Source: Oscillospiraceae bacterium (lineage in GTDB: Bacteria > Bacillota > Clostridia > Oscillospirales > Acutalibacteraceae). From it: a DNA stretch of 64,000 nucleotides. Below the pieces are notes generated by a model that saw only the letters and a list, made by a program, of their open reading frames with translations, made no database searches and was not told where the DNA came from. Every line of letters starts with the position of its first letter. The stretch's first letter is position 1. Shown piece by piece: positions 17,779 through 27,200 of this stretch. The position numbers and the translations under genes are program-made. Location of the stretch: assembly GCA_031269595.1 (NCBI GenBank), contig JAISYX010000053.1, forward strand, positions 1-64,000, read 5' to 3'.

Positions 17779-19293
17779 TTGAACCAGTTTAAAATCAAGC
17801 TTAAAGCTTTTGCAAAAAAACCTCAGCTTGTTGCTGTTGCGCTGTTTTTTCTCCTATTTTTAATATTAGAGGCACTGTTTGTACCTGTAAATGACGATTG
17901 GTTATGGGGCTCTGTCTCTGGTATAGACTCCTTAAAAAATGGTTATGCCGAAGCTAGCTCACGCTATGTCAGTAACACTCTGCTTATTTTTCTTCTTAGA
18001 TGCCCGCCTGTCAGGATAATATTCTTTGCCACAGTTATGGCAGGGATTTTATATCTAATTTTAAAGCTTGTGCCTCAAACACCGCTCACTCCAATGCTTG
18101 TTGCAATTTTGCTGCTTTGTGTAAGCAGAGGAATTTTCCGTGAGGTTTATGCTTGGAGCTCAGGCTTTATAAACTACACTTTTTCAGTGTTTATCGACCT
18201 AGCATATATACTCTTTGCTAAATGGTGCTGGAAAAATGCTGTTCATACAGCAAAAAACATTAAGCTTGCCATAATAATTTTCATTCTCACTCTTCCAGCT
18301 CAGTTAATTTTAGAAATTTCAACGCTGTATATAGTAATGCTTTCATTTTTCTGTTTTGCTATATTTGGGCTTAAAAACAAAAAGATTCATTTACCTTTTC
18401 TTGCTTGGTTTCTTTCTTCCATAATCGGAATGCTTGTAATAATGCTACCATCGTTTAATAACACTATTTACAAAGAGTATCGCAGCATTACTATGCCCTT
18501 TGCAAACGGATTTAAAAGCGGGTTGCTGAATTTGGTAGAAGCTTCAATTTCTATGTTCACCTACGCCGTGCTTGGAAATGCTGTGATTTGGTCTATTCTT
18601 GCCGCACTATTTATAGTTCTGTTACACAAGCAATGGCGCAGCATATCTGGCTGGTTTAAAAAAGTTGCTCTTATTTTATCGGAGTTAATTCTTGCATTAT
18701 CAATAATCATATTTATTTTAAATGATATTTTCAATGTCTCTTACCCTTTGGTGCAAGCTTATAAAACATTAAAATATTTAAAATTTTATTTTGCCGCTTT
18801 TTTAGTTTTATTTATTTTCTTGTTTGTAATTTCTAAGCTGTTTATAAAAAGCCGAAAGATATACTTTTCACTTGTATCATGTGCTATATTTACATTACCG
18901 TATTTTGTGGTTTCGCCTTTTGCATGCAGAAGTTTTTTTGCAAGCTATATATTTTTTGTAATGATTTTTGCTGAACTGTTTCATTATATGTTTAAAGAGA
19001 AGCTTGCCAATTTCAACACCAAAAAGCTCTATGCTTCTTTGCTATCAATTTTTGCCGTTTTATCTGTAATGTTTGTATATATATATTCATTTTCACTACA
19101 CGAGTACACCGCAAGGAATAAATATATTTTTGCCGAGGCAAAAAAGGGCAGCAAAGAAATAACCATATCTACACTAAGGTTTGAATCTTTTTATCATACA
19201 CCAACCCCTTACGGACCATCAGGCGGCTATCTCCCCAGAGTTTTTAATGCCTATTACGGTTTAGATGAAGATATAAGATACATTATAGACTAA
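17779..19293 (+). CDS. Polytopic membrane protein, DUF6056-like
   Basis: This 504-residue protein has about 10-12 membrane segments, an NDDWLWG motif in the first outside loop, and REVYAWSSGFINY further on. The acidic first loop followed by many membrane helices is typical of GT-C-fold glycosyltransferase-like proteins such as the DUF6056 group; this is by resemblance only. It would act on a lipid-linked sugar at the membrane surface, which is inference. The start is TTG at 17779 with AAAGG 5 nt upstream. It lies 18 bp after rluD and 17 bp before the HAD gene. It is AT-richer than its neighbours. Confidence 0.6.
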   Translation: MNQFKIKLKAFAKKPQLVAVALFFLLFLILEALFVPVNDDWLWGSVSGIDSLKNGYAEASSRYVSNTLLIFLLRCPPVRIIFFATVMAGILYLILKLVPQTPLTPMLVAILLLCVSRGIFREVYAWSSGFINYTFSVFIDLAYILFAKWCWKNAVHTAKNIKLAIIIFILTLPAQLILEISTLYIVMLSFFCFAIFGLKNKKIHLPFLAWFLSSIIGMLVIMLPSFNNTIYKEYRSITMPFANGFKSGLLNLVEASISMFTYAVLGNAVIWSILAALFIVLLHKQWRSISGWFKKVALILSELILALSIIIFILNDIFNVSYPLVQAYKTLKYLKFYFAAFLVLFIFLFVISKLFIKSRKIYFSLVSCAIFTLPYFVVSPFACRSFFASYIFFVMIFAELFHYMFKEKLANFNTKKLYASLLSIFAVLSVMFVYIYSFSLHEYTARNKYIFAEAKKGSKEITISTLRFESFYHTPTPYGPSGGYLPRVFNAYYGLDEDIRYIID

Positions 19294-19310
19294 ATATTAA
19301 GGAGCAGCGA

Positions 19311-20129
19311 ATGTCAGCAAAATTTAAAGGATATTTACTAGCCGCAGATTTAGACGGCACTTCCATAACCTCAGATTTTATAATACCTCAAAGCAACCTT
19401 GAGGCAGTTGAATATTTCAAAAGTGAGGGCGGGCTTTTCACTGTTGCCACAGGCCGTTTTGCAGGCGGTGCAGAGCAATATGTCAAGCAGCTTAAGCCCA
19501 ATATTCCCTGTGTTATACTCAACGGGGCGGCTATATATGATTTTGAAAAGAACGAAATCATCTGGGATATGAACCTCCCTGAGGCATCTATTCAGTACAT
19601 GCAGGAGCTTACCCAACAATTCCCATCCTTGGGCCTTGAGATACTTGCGGGTAACGAGCTTTATGCAACCAAGAGTAATGAATTTATTGATATACATATG
19701 AAAAACGAGGATATTGAATACATCCCCGCAAGCTTTGAAACTGTCCCTAAGCCTTGGTACAAGGCTCTTTTTGCGGGTGCGCCTGAGGAGATAGACGCCA
19801 TAAGCGAGCACTGCAAAGCGGCTGTACACAGCGGCGTTCGCTATGTGCGCTCCTCCCCCAATTATTTTGAGATGCTCCCTGAGGGTGTCAACAAGGGCGT
19901 GGCGGTTAAGGTTCTGGCCGAAAGATACGGCATAGAGCACAGCAAGCTCTGCTGCATAGGCGATTTTTACAACGATGTTGAAATGCTTGAGGAGGCTGGC
20001 ATAAGCGCAGCCACAGCCAACGCCCCTCAGGAGCTTAAGGCTTTAACCACTGTTACTGTTTGCCATTGTAATCAAGGCGCAATAGCTGCCTTTGTAAAAT
20101 ATATAAATGAAACTTTGGAGGTTATATAA
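19311..20129 (+). CDS. Cof-type HAD-superfamily phosphatase
   Basis: The 272-residue protein has the HAD nucleophile motif AADLDGTSI near the N-terminus, a VATGR motif, a Lys in NKGVAVKVLAERYGI, and the C-terminal acidic motif CIGDFYNDVEML. The C2-type cap between them identifies the Cof subfamily, which hydrolyses small sugar phosphates or related metabolites. The actual substrate cannot be predicted. Start ATG at 19311 with AAGGAG. The stop shares one base with the start of the next gene (ATAATGG), so it is tightly coupled to the transketolase genes and may serve the same sugar-phosphate metabolism. Confidence 0.88.
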   Translation: MSAKFKGYLLAADLDGTSITSDFIIPQSNLEAVEYFKSEGGLFTVATGRFAGGAEQYVKQLKPNIPCVILNGAAIYDFEKNEIIWDMNLPEASIQYMQELTQQFPSLGLEILAGNELYATKSNEFIDIHMKNEDIEYIPASFETVPKPWYKALFAGAPEEIDAISEHCKAAVHSGVRYVRSSPNYFEMLPEGVNKGVAVKVLAERYGIEHSKLCCIGDFYNDVEMLEEAGISAATANAPQELKALTTVTVCHCNQGAIAAFVKYINETLEVI

Positions 20130-20980
20130 TGGATTCACAGCTAAAACAAACGCTGGAGCTAAAAGCAAATTTGATTCGGCAGGGGATAATCGAGGGCACC
20201 TTTAACGCCAAATCGGGACATCCGGGCGGCTCGCTCTCTGTTGCAGATTTATTTGCTTACCTTTATTTTTCCTGCTTAAACGTAAATCCCCAAGAACCTA
20301 GGTGGGAGGGCAGGGATAGGCTGGTGCTCTCAAAAGGGCACGCCGCACCCGCCTATTATGCGGCTCTTGCGCTGCGTGGCTTCTTCCCCTTTGAGGAGAT
20401 AAAAAACCTGCGTAAAATAGGCCATCATTTGCAGGGTCACCCTGACAGAAAGCACACCCCGGGGGTAGATATGAGCTCGGGCTCACTGGGACAGGGTATT
20501 TCTGCCGCAGTTGGCATGGCCTACGACGCTAAGCTAAAGGCTAAGTCCCACAAGGTTTACGCAATTTTGGGCGACGGTGAAATTCAAGAGGGACAGGTTT
20601 GGGAGGCCGCCATGTTTGCAGGCCACAAAAAGCTTGATAATCTTATCGCCTTTGTGGATAACAACAACCTGCAAATAGACGGCAGCATGGAGGAGGTCAT
20701 CTCCCCATACCCCATTGCAGCTAAGTTTGAGGCCTTTGGCTGGAATACCGCAGAGATAAACTCACACGATTTTGCTCAGCTGGAGGCTGCCTTTGAAAAG
20801 GCAAAAGCCGCACAGGGCAAGCCCTTTGTTATAATAGGCAAATCTGTTAAGGGCAAGGGTGTTTCATTCATGGAGGATAAGGTTGAATGGCACGGCGCAG
20901 CCCCAAATAAAGAGCAATATGATACCGCTTTGGCGGAGCTGAAGGCCGAGTATAAAAAGCTGGAGGAGAGTGCCCTATGA
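20129..20980 (+). CDS. tktA: Transketolase, N-terminal (TPP-binding) subunit
   Basis: Transketolase moves two-carbon units between sugar phosphates. This 283-residue half carries the thiamine-diphosphate domain: GHPGGSLSVADL at the N-terminus, SSGSLGQGISAAVGMA, and the TPP/metal motif from GDGEIQEGQ to FVDNNN. Split transketolases are common in Clostridia and archaea. The start ATG follows GGAGG by 8 nt. It overlaps the second half by 4 bp (ATGA), which ensures equal production of both subunits. Confidence 0.93.
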   Translation: MDSQLKQTLELKANLIRQGIIEGTFNAKSGHPGGSLSVADLFAYLYFSCLNVNPQEPRWEGRDRLVLSKGHAAPAYYAALALRGFFPFEEIKNLRKIGHHLQGHPDRKHTPGVDMSSGSLGQGISAAVGMAYDAKLKAKSHKVYAILGDGEIQEGQVWEAAMFAGHKKLDNLIAFVDNNNLQIDGSMEEVISPYPIAAKFEAFGWNTAEINSHDFAQLEAAFEKAKAAQGKPFVIIGKSVKGKGVSFMEDKVEWHGAAPNKEQYDTALAELKAEYKKLEESAL

Positions 20981-21930
20981 GTGATGTAATAAAAAAAGCC
21001 ACAAGAGACGGCTATGGCGAGGCTCTTGTGGAGCTTGGCAATGAGATAGAAAATCTTTATGTTTTAGACGCCGACTTAGCTGCGGCAACCAAAACAGGCA
21101 TGTTTAAAAAGGCACATCCCAAAAAGTTTTTGGACTGCGGTATAGCCGAGCAAAACATGATGGGCATAGCTGCGGGCTTGTCAATAGAGGGCAATGTTGT
21201 GTTCGCCAGCTCCTTTGCAATGTTTGCGGCAGGCAGAGCCTTTGAGCAGGTGCGCAATTCCATAGCATATCCAGACGCAAATGTTAAAATAGGCGCGACC
21301 CATGCGGGTATATCTGTGGGTGAAGACGGAGCAACTCATCAGTGCTGTGAGGACATAGCCCTAATGCGTGCCATACCCAACATGGTTATAATAAACCCCG
21401 CCGACGCAGTGGAGGCAAAGCTTGCCACAAAGGCGGCGGCGGCTTATAAAGGCCCTGTATATCTGCGCTTTGGCCGTTTGGCCGTGCCCGTTATCTTTGA
21501 TGAAAACCACAGGTTTGAAATAGGCAAGGGCGATATACTCAGTGAGGGCAGCGATGTTACCATAATAGCCACAGGCCTTATGGTGGCCGAGGCAGTCAAG
21601 GCAAACGAGCTGCTCAAGGCAAAGGGTATTTCGGCCAGAATAGTCAACATTGCAACTATTAAACCCATTGATAAGCAGCTAATTCTGGAATCCGCCGCAA
21701 AGACAGGAGTTATAGTAACCGTTGAGGAGCACAGCATTATAGGCGGCCTTGGCAGTGCTGTGTGTGAGGTTATTTGCGAGAGTGCAGCACCTGTGCCTGT
21801 TTTGCGCATAGGAGTTAACGACCGCTTTGGCTTTAGCGGCCCCGCACTGGATTTGCTGGATGAATTTAAGCTTAATGCCGAAAATATAGTTAACACCGCA
21901 GAAAGAGCCATAGGCTTAAAGGCCAGATAG
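20977..21930 (+). CDS. tktB: Transketolase, C-terminal (pyrimidine-binding) subunit
   Basis: Second half of the split enzyme, 317 residues. It carries the pyrimidine-binding domain with FLDCGIAEQNMMGIAAGLS, whose Glu activates TPP in the partner's active site, and GATHAGISVGEDGATHQ. The transketolase C-terminal domain (VTIIATGLMVAEAVKA, VTVEEHSIIGGLGSAV) follows. The architecture also resembles DXS-like proteins, but the partner gene and the length fit transketolase. It completes the pentose-phosphate function with the upstream subunit. Confidence 0.92.
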   Translation: MSDVIKKATRDGYGEALVELGNEIENLYVLDADLAAATKTGMFKKAHPKKFLDCGIAEQNMMGIAAGLSIEGNVVFASSFAMFAAGRAFEQVRNSIAYPDANVKIGATHAGISVGEDGATHQCCEDIALMRAIPNMVIINPADAVEAKLATKAAAAYKGPVYLRFGRLAVPVIFDENHRFEIGKGDILSEGSDVTIIATGLMVAEAVKANELLKAKGISARIVNIATIKPIDKQLILESAAKTGVIVTVEEHSIIGGLGSAVCEVICESAAPVPVLRIGVNDRFGFSGPALDLLDEFKLNAENIVNTAERAIGLKAR

Positions 21931-21934
21931 CTTG

Positions 21935-22019
21935 AAAAAATACGAGATTTAGAGACGTAGGCGCAGCAATCACTTTTTCATACGCTATCAGTGTGCGGGC
22001 TCTCTAACACATGGTGTTT
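21935..22019 (+). repeat. Start-codon-abutting leader element, copy C
   Basis: The element fills the 80 bp between the transketolase stop and the ComEA-like gene. GACGTAGGCGCAG marks the 5' part; GTGTGCGGGCTCTCT followed by AACACATGGTGTTT is the strongly conserved 3' part. Its ATG at 22011 is in frame with the gene. Confidence 0.75.
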
Positions 22020-22571
22020 AAGATGGATAAACGAGATTTACACGAAATCTACCTTATAGCGGCGGCTTTAATATGCTGTGCTGTGATTATCGCCTACAAT
22101 GCGCTTAGTGCAATGCCTCTAAGCCAGCCTGCTTGGATTTCAAACGCTCCCCCTTCCAAAACCACCTCAAGCTCAAGCGAAACCTCAAGCGATACCCTTA
22201 AACAGAGCATAGAAAGCCTTGAGGGCGCACTGTTTGAAGCTGATGAGGCAATAAGTACGGAGCCTATATCGCAGCCTGAGGAAGATGCAATAATAGCTGA
22301 GTCTTCCTCCACAAGCACCACAACTGCGGCGGCAAGCACTTCAAAAGCGGCAACAACCGCCAAGCCCAAAGCTCCCAGCAAGGTTAACATTAACACTGCA
22401 AGTGCAGCTTTGCTTGCAGAGGTGCTCCCCGGCATAGGCGAAATCAAGGCTAAGGCTATAGTTGATTACCGTGAAACCTACGGGCTTTTCACCTCTGTTG
22501 ACGAGCTGATTAACGTTAACGGCATAGGCGAAAAAACCTTAGAGAAGATACGGCCTTATTGTACATTATAA
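22011..22571 (+). CDS. ComEA-like membrane-anchored helix-hairpin-helix protein
   Basis: ComEA-type proteins bind DNA non-specifically outside the membrane, in competence or DNA uptake. This 186-residue protein has a short cytoplasmic head, one membrane segment (about 14-34), a Ser/Thr/Ala-rich spacer (about 45-122) and a C-terminal HhH domain starting VNINTASAALLAEVLPGIGEIKAKAI and ending NGIGEKTLEKIRPY. No SLBB domain is seen, unlike classic ComEA. Starts at 22011 (inside the leader element) and 22023 are both in frame; neither has a good ribosome binding site. Confidence 0.8.
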   Translation: MVFKMDKRDLHEIYLIAAALICCAVIIAYNALSAMPLSQPAWISNAPPSKTTSSSSETSSDTLKQSIESLEGALFEADEAISTEPISQPEEDAIIAESSSTSTTTAAASTSKAATTAKPKAPSKVNINTASAALLAEVLPGIGEIKAKAIVDYRETYGLFTSVDELINVNGIGEKTLEKIRPYCTL

Positions 22572-22588
22572 AATAACATGCGCATTCT

Positions 22589-22665
22589 GTAGGGGCAGAC
22601 CTATGTGTCTGCCCAGAGTGTCGTAAATTTCCTGTCTTTGGGCAGACACATAGGTCTGCCACTAC
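22589..22665. repeat. GTAGGGG palindromic element, CAGACC-stem type
   Basis: Palindrome from GTAGGGGCAGACCTATGTG to CACATAGGTCTGCCACTAC, one mismatch in the outer arm. It lies between convergent genes, upstream of the terminator at 22694. Relatives at 37262-37338, 54040-54058 (half) and 60780-60857. Confidence 0.85.
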
Positions 22666-22693
22666 CGTTTTTTAGAGAGAACTCAATTATAAA

Positions 22694-22734
22694 ATGCGCC
22701 TTGAAACGGCTGTAAAACCCGTTTCAAGGCGCAT
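22694..22734. terminator. Bidirectional hairpin terminator between convergent genes
   Basis: Perfect 15-16 bp stem ATGCGCCTTGAAACGG with its complement around a short A-rich loop. It is located between the ComEA-like gene (+) and the deacetylase (-). The flanking T-runs are weak on both sides, but position and stem strength support termination of both genes. Confidence 0.7.
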
Positions 22735-22753
22735 ATTCTATGTAAATTAAAGT

Positions 22754-24268
22754 TTAATATTTGCCGTAATATACTTCTCCTGCCTCAAGTGCTTTACCAT
22801 TTGCCTCCATCATCTCCGATATGGTTACCAGCTGATAGCCCTTTTTGCGCAGCTCTGGTATTATTTTTGCCATGGCATCCCCTGTTGCGTCGTAAAGGTC
22901 GTGGCACAGAATAATCCCGCCGCTTTTTACGTTGCTCATTATAACCTCATAAATTTTATCGGCCTTGCGGCTCTTCCAATCCTCTGTATCCAGCGACCAA
23001 TTTATAATGGCCAGATTCATCTCCTTAGAAAGGCCCTTAAGCTCATCATTAACCGCACCATAGGGCGGACGATAGCCCTTTGGTGTAACTCCTGTTGCGG
23101 CATATATTGCATCATTTGTGCTTTTAAGCTCCTCACGCATCTCCTCAGGAGTGAGCTTGGTAAGCTGCTTGTGGTCCCAAGAGTGCCCCATAAGCTCCGA
23201 GCCCTGCTCCACAATGCTCTTTGCTGTCTCTTTGTATGTCTCAACCCTGTTGCCTATTACAAAAAATGTGGCACGGCCGCCGTTTTTATCCAGCAACTCC
23301 AGCAAGCGTCGGGTGATTTTGCTTGGTCCGTCGTCAAAGGTAAGGGCTATCATGGGCTTGCTTGGGTCTATCTCTCTTTTGGGAGGCTCTTTTACCTCAG
23401 GAGGCTGTACAGATACCACCTCAGAGGAGACAGCTATCTCACTAACAACCTGCTTGTTTGAAAGGATAAAGGCCTCGCCCAGCTCTTCCCTGCTTAATGA
23501 GACACGCTGCAGCCCAAGATATGAAGCTGTAACCTGCCCCCGCTCAAACAGAATATCCAGCCCTTCGTGAGTTAGAACCATATACTCCAGTGCGGAGGCG
23601 TCCAATTCATCAACCGCTGTGCCCTCAGGCAATTGTTTTATCAGCTTTTCTTTGATTAACTTTAGCACATCGGCCTGTTTTGCCTTTGTAATAATTTCAT
23701 CGTTTGAAAGCAGCCTTTTGTTTTGAATATCAATATTAAAGGTTTTAATAAAATCAATAGGGTGCGCCATTTGAAAATCGCCGTAAAAGCCTATTTCTTC
23801 TATGCCGGCGTAATCATTTTTAACTAAATATGAATTATACTGGGCGTTAAGCTCTGCTTCAATACCCTGACCCTTGGCAGAAGCTTCGCTTAATGTGGTG
23901 TTGTATTTGCCGTATGCCCATTCATAAATAACCTTATCAATATCGGGCATACCTGTCTTTGGATAGATGATATAGCTGTGCAGTGCAGTGCCGTTATCCA
24001 CCAAAGTTTCCGGCTCGCCGTATTCATACACAGGCTCTGCAACAGTAAAGCCTGCATTTACTGTGTTATCCTTTGGCTTTTCATTGGTTTTATATTTTGA
24101 TAAGCCTATAACAAACATAAGTGCGCAAATTATAAGCAGCCCTGCAAAAGCAAGGAGTGTCGCATTTTTGACACCATTTTTCAAAGAGACCGCACTCAAA
24201 ATCTTGTTGAAAATATTTTGCCAGCTTCTTGAATCCTTTCTAGGTTCTTTTTTAATCTTAATTTTCAT
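22754..24268 (-). CDS. Membrane-anchored polysaccharide (peptidoglycan) deacetylase, PdaC-like
   Basis: About 504 residues from the ATG at 24268 (GGAGAG 8 nt upstream). A basic head and membrane segment (about 36-58) precede a DUF3298/RsiV-like region (about 85-270). A NodB deacetylase domain follows: LTFDDGPS metal site, GHSWDHKQLT (HxxxH-type), RPPYGAVND, NWSLDTEDW and ILCHDLYDAT. This order matches PdaC, which removes N-acetyl groups from wall or chitin-like substrates; the exact substrate is inferred. The first 35 residues or so are encoded by a copy of the dispersed leader element. It lies 26 bp after the 1730-residue gene and is probably cotranscribed. Confidence 0.88.
   Translation of the reverse strand: MKIKIKKEPRKDSRSWQNIFNKILSAVSLKNGVKNATLLAFAGLLIICALMFVIGLSKYKTNEKPKDNTVNAGFTVAEPVYEYGEPETLVDNGTALHSYIIYPKTGMPDIDKVIYEWAYGKYNTTLSEASAKGQGIEAELNAQYNSYLVKNDYAGIEEIGFYGDFQMAHPIDFIKTFNIDIQNKRLLSNDEIITKAKQADVLKLIKEKLIKQLPEGTAVDELDASALEYMVLTHEGLDILFERGQVTASYLGLQRVSLSREELGEAFILSNKQVVSEIAVSSEVVSVQPPEVKEPPKREIDPSKPMIALTFDDGPSKITRRLLELLDKNGGRATFFVIGNRVETYKETAKSIVEQGSELMGHSWDHKQLTKLTPEEMREELKSTNDAIYAATGVTPKGYRPPYGAVNDELKGLSKEMNLAIINWSLDTEDWKSRKADKIYEVIMSNVKSGGIILCHDLYDATGDAMAKIIPELRKKGYQLVTISEMMEANGKALEAGEVYYGKY
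24170..24258 (-). repeat. Leader element, copy P, inside the deacetylase coding region
   Basis: On the minus strand the core GATTAAAAAAGAACC, then GAAAGGATTCAAGAAGC, GGCAAAATATTTT, TTTTGAGTGCGGTCTCTTT and AATGGTGTC aligns along its whole length with the copy at 49066-49153. Here the element is translated from an upstream ATG as the N-terminus of the deacetylase. It sits directly after the stop of the preceding gene, as the other copies do. Confidence 0.75.
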
Positions 24269-24294
24269 CTGTAATTCTCTCCACAAAAATATAT

Positions 24295-27200
24295 TTAAAC
24301 CCTTTTAATATGGGGGAAGTTATAAAATGCCGGTCCTTCGGCAATAGAGAAGGCCTGCTCGCAGCTTAAGGCCATTGCACACCATGCACACAGGGTGTCG
24401 CTTAGCAAATCCTCAGGGGGAATGCCGTAATTCCTGCGCTCACGCCTTAATATTTCGTAAATAAGGTTGATTACAGGCACAAGAGCTATGAGCTCCTGCT
24501 GCAGCGAAAGCAAGCTTGCAAGGGGCATATTGGGCACTTGAGTTTGCGCAAAGAAGAGGTACTCCTGCTCCACAGGTATAAACAAGCCCTGATTAACCGG
24601 CGTGCCGCACAGTGCGGGGAACATATTATCTGAGCGATAAGAGAGCCTGTTTTGGCTGTGAACATAATCTGCCGCCATTAACAGCTCATCCTCGGTGATG
24701 TTGGTTAAATCCTTGCCCTTTTGACGCACTATATCGCCGCATGTCCACGCCATAGAGCGCAGTGTGGTTAACTGCTCATAACGCCTTAAAACCCCGTTAA
24801 ACAACTCAGCTTCAACGTCGTTATTGGCTACAAACTGCATTTCTGCCACATGATAGATAGAGGAATAATACTCTGCCGCCTCATGCAGGAATTGGCTGGC
24901 CTGATTTTTGGCAGATTCCAGCACAAAGTTAAGCTCATCACGCAGATAATCTGCCGTAACGGGAGCAAAGCAAAGCTCCGGCTTTAGGGGCGGTTTTTTG
25001 TTGTTTTGCTCATAGTCAAAATCCACCAGAGGGTCTGCTATGTCATCAAGCTCCGGCTCACCATTGGGAGCAGCAGCGGCGTTCATGCTGCGCTTATTTA
25101 CGCCCTCAGCAAGCGAGATTCTGCTGTGCTTAACAAACTCTGCATTAATATCCTTGTAGTTAAGTGCCTTTAAGGCGTTGCCGTTGGGTATCATTCTGCT
25201 GCGGGAGGCAAAGCACCTGTGTATGACCTCCTCAGGTCCAAGATAGGCACTCTTAACCAGCTTGGTAAACACCAGCAGAGGCCAGCCGCAATTGGCTAAA
25301 TCACCGTCTCCTATTGCGTCTGCCGCACCCTGCAGCACACGCTCACGTGTTTTTGCATCAAAACCCCTGAGTATCATGCCCAGGCTTTGTATTTCTACAT
25401 CCAAATTAGCTCCCTGCTCAGGCAGCCATGCGCTCTGGCTCTGCTCATAGGTAAAGCGAATGTTGGGCAGTATCCTAAGGATATGCCGCCGCACCTGCCC
25501 CAGAGCATAACGCTTGCCGTGCTGATGGAACAGCAGAGTTAAAAGGTGCATGACCATTTCAACCTCTGTATCAAGGAAGTAGAGGTGCACGTTTTCAACC
25601 AGCTGCTCATGCAGCGGGGAGCTTGCCGCAAAGCGGTTTTCAAAATCCTCAGCCGCACCGCAGCTAAGCCATAGGATGTTTGCACTCTCGCCGTAGATTC
25701 TGTTCATAACAGTGCGGCGTATCTCTGTTGCCGTGGGCGTTTCATACTGAGAGACCCGACAAATCTTCTCAAAGGCCTGAATAAGCAGCCAGTGCACCTT
25801 TTTGCCCGCCTTTGCAATAACGGCGGCGCATTCGGTGAGGTGGTCCATTGGGTCGGGGTGATAGCGGCCTGAGGGTGCGGGATACTGGGCGTCAAAGGAG
25901 ATATAAACATCATCCAGCACAGCCATAAGGGCATTTTCGGCTATGGTGTAATCATATAGGCCGTTGTGGTAGGCATATAGCTTGAGTGCGGTATACACCG
26001 CCTCCTGAACCACATATTCATCCTCTGTAAGGCAATAAACCTCATCTGTATTATAGGGTGTTAACAGGCGGGTAAAGTCTGTAAAATCCTCCTGCGGGGC
26101 AGCCGAGCGCAAAATCTGCCTGCGGGTTTCGGTGTCCCCAAGCATGATATAATCGTTATCGTTAACCCTCTCTAGGCTTCCGTCCTCTGCCCTGTATATA
26201 AACACATCAGAGCTAACAGGGTGCTCATAGGGCTCGTCCTCTACATACACGGTGCAGTTGTAATCCCTTATTAAATCCAGCATGGCCTTTACGCCCTCAA
26301 AGCTGTATTTATCAATATAAACTATTTCACGGCACGGCATACCAAAAATTAAATCTCTGCCGCCGGAGAGCCTTGCCAGCAAATCCTTGCGGAACACTAC
26401 ATAATCGGCTAAATCATGCTGAATAAAGCGGTAGGGCGTGGTGTCCACCGAGGCAAAGACATACTTAACCTTATATTTTATATCAGCCATGTTATTTTCG
26501 GCTGCACGCCACACAGTTGCAGCGTCTATTCCCCAGTCAGATAGGGTTCGCTGCTCTACATACAAAAACCCAAGCTGTGAATCTATAACAAGAAACTCCA
26601 GCAAATTAGGCTCAACCTCACGTGTTACCAAATGGGCTGTATCCTCATAAAAGCGGTTGTCGCTAAGCTCTATATAAAGGCTTCCGCTTAAAGCCTGAAA
26701 GGTAAAATGAGAGAAGCCCACCCTTTCAAGTGTCTTGTAAAAGGGGTAGTTTTCGTTGGCATAAACATTAACTCTGCCCAGCTTATTCTCAAAGGGAACT
26801 ATTCTATAGCTGATTTTTTGGTTGGGGTCAACCTTTTTGAGTATCTCCTTGCTACGCAGGAACTCCGTGTACTCATACTCGCTTAAATCGCCGAATATGG
26901 TGTCGCACAGAGTAAGCAGGAACTCCTTAAAGCTCTCCTCATCCTCTAGGGTAGAAAGGCGGTATTGGCACTGCTCATAGGCAAAATTAAGGAGCTTGCG
27001 CTTAACGGCTGTCTCCGCTTTAACCGCAAAGGCAAAGAGCTTGGACTTCATGTCTGAATCTGCTCCGCCTAAAACGCTGGAGGAAAACTGCGCCATAGCA
27101 GAGGCATCCTTGATTGTTGCCTCGGGATACAGCTGCAAAAAGGTGCTTGAAAGCTCCGCAAAGCTGAGTGCCTCATCTGAGACATTGCGCTTGATATACA

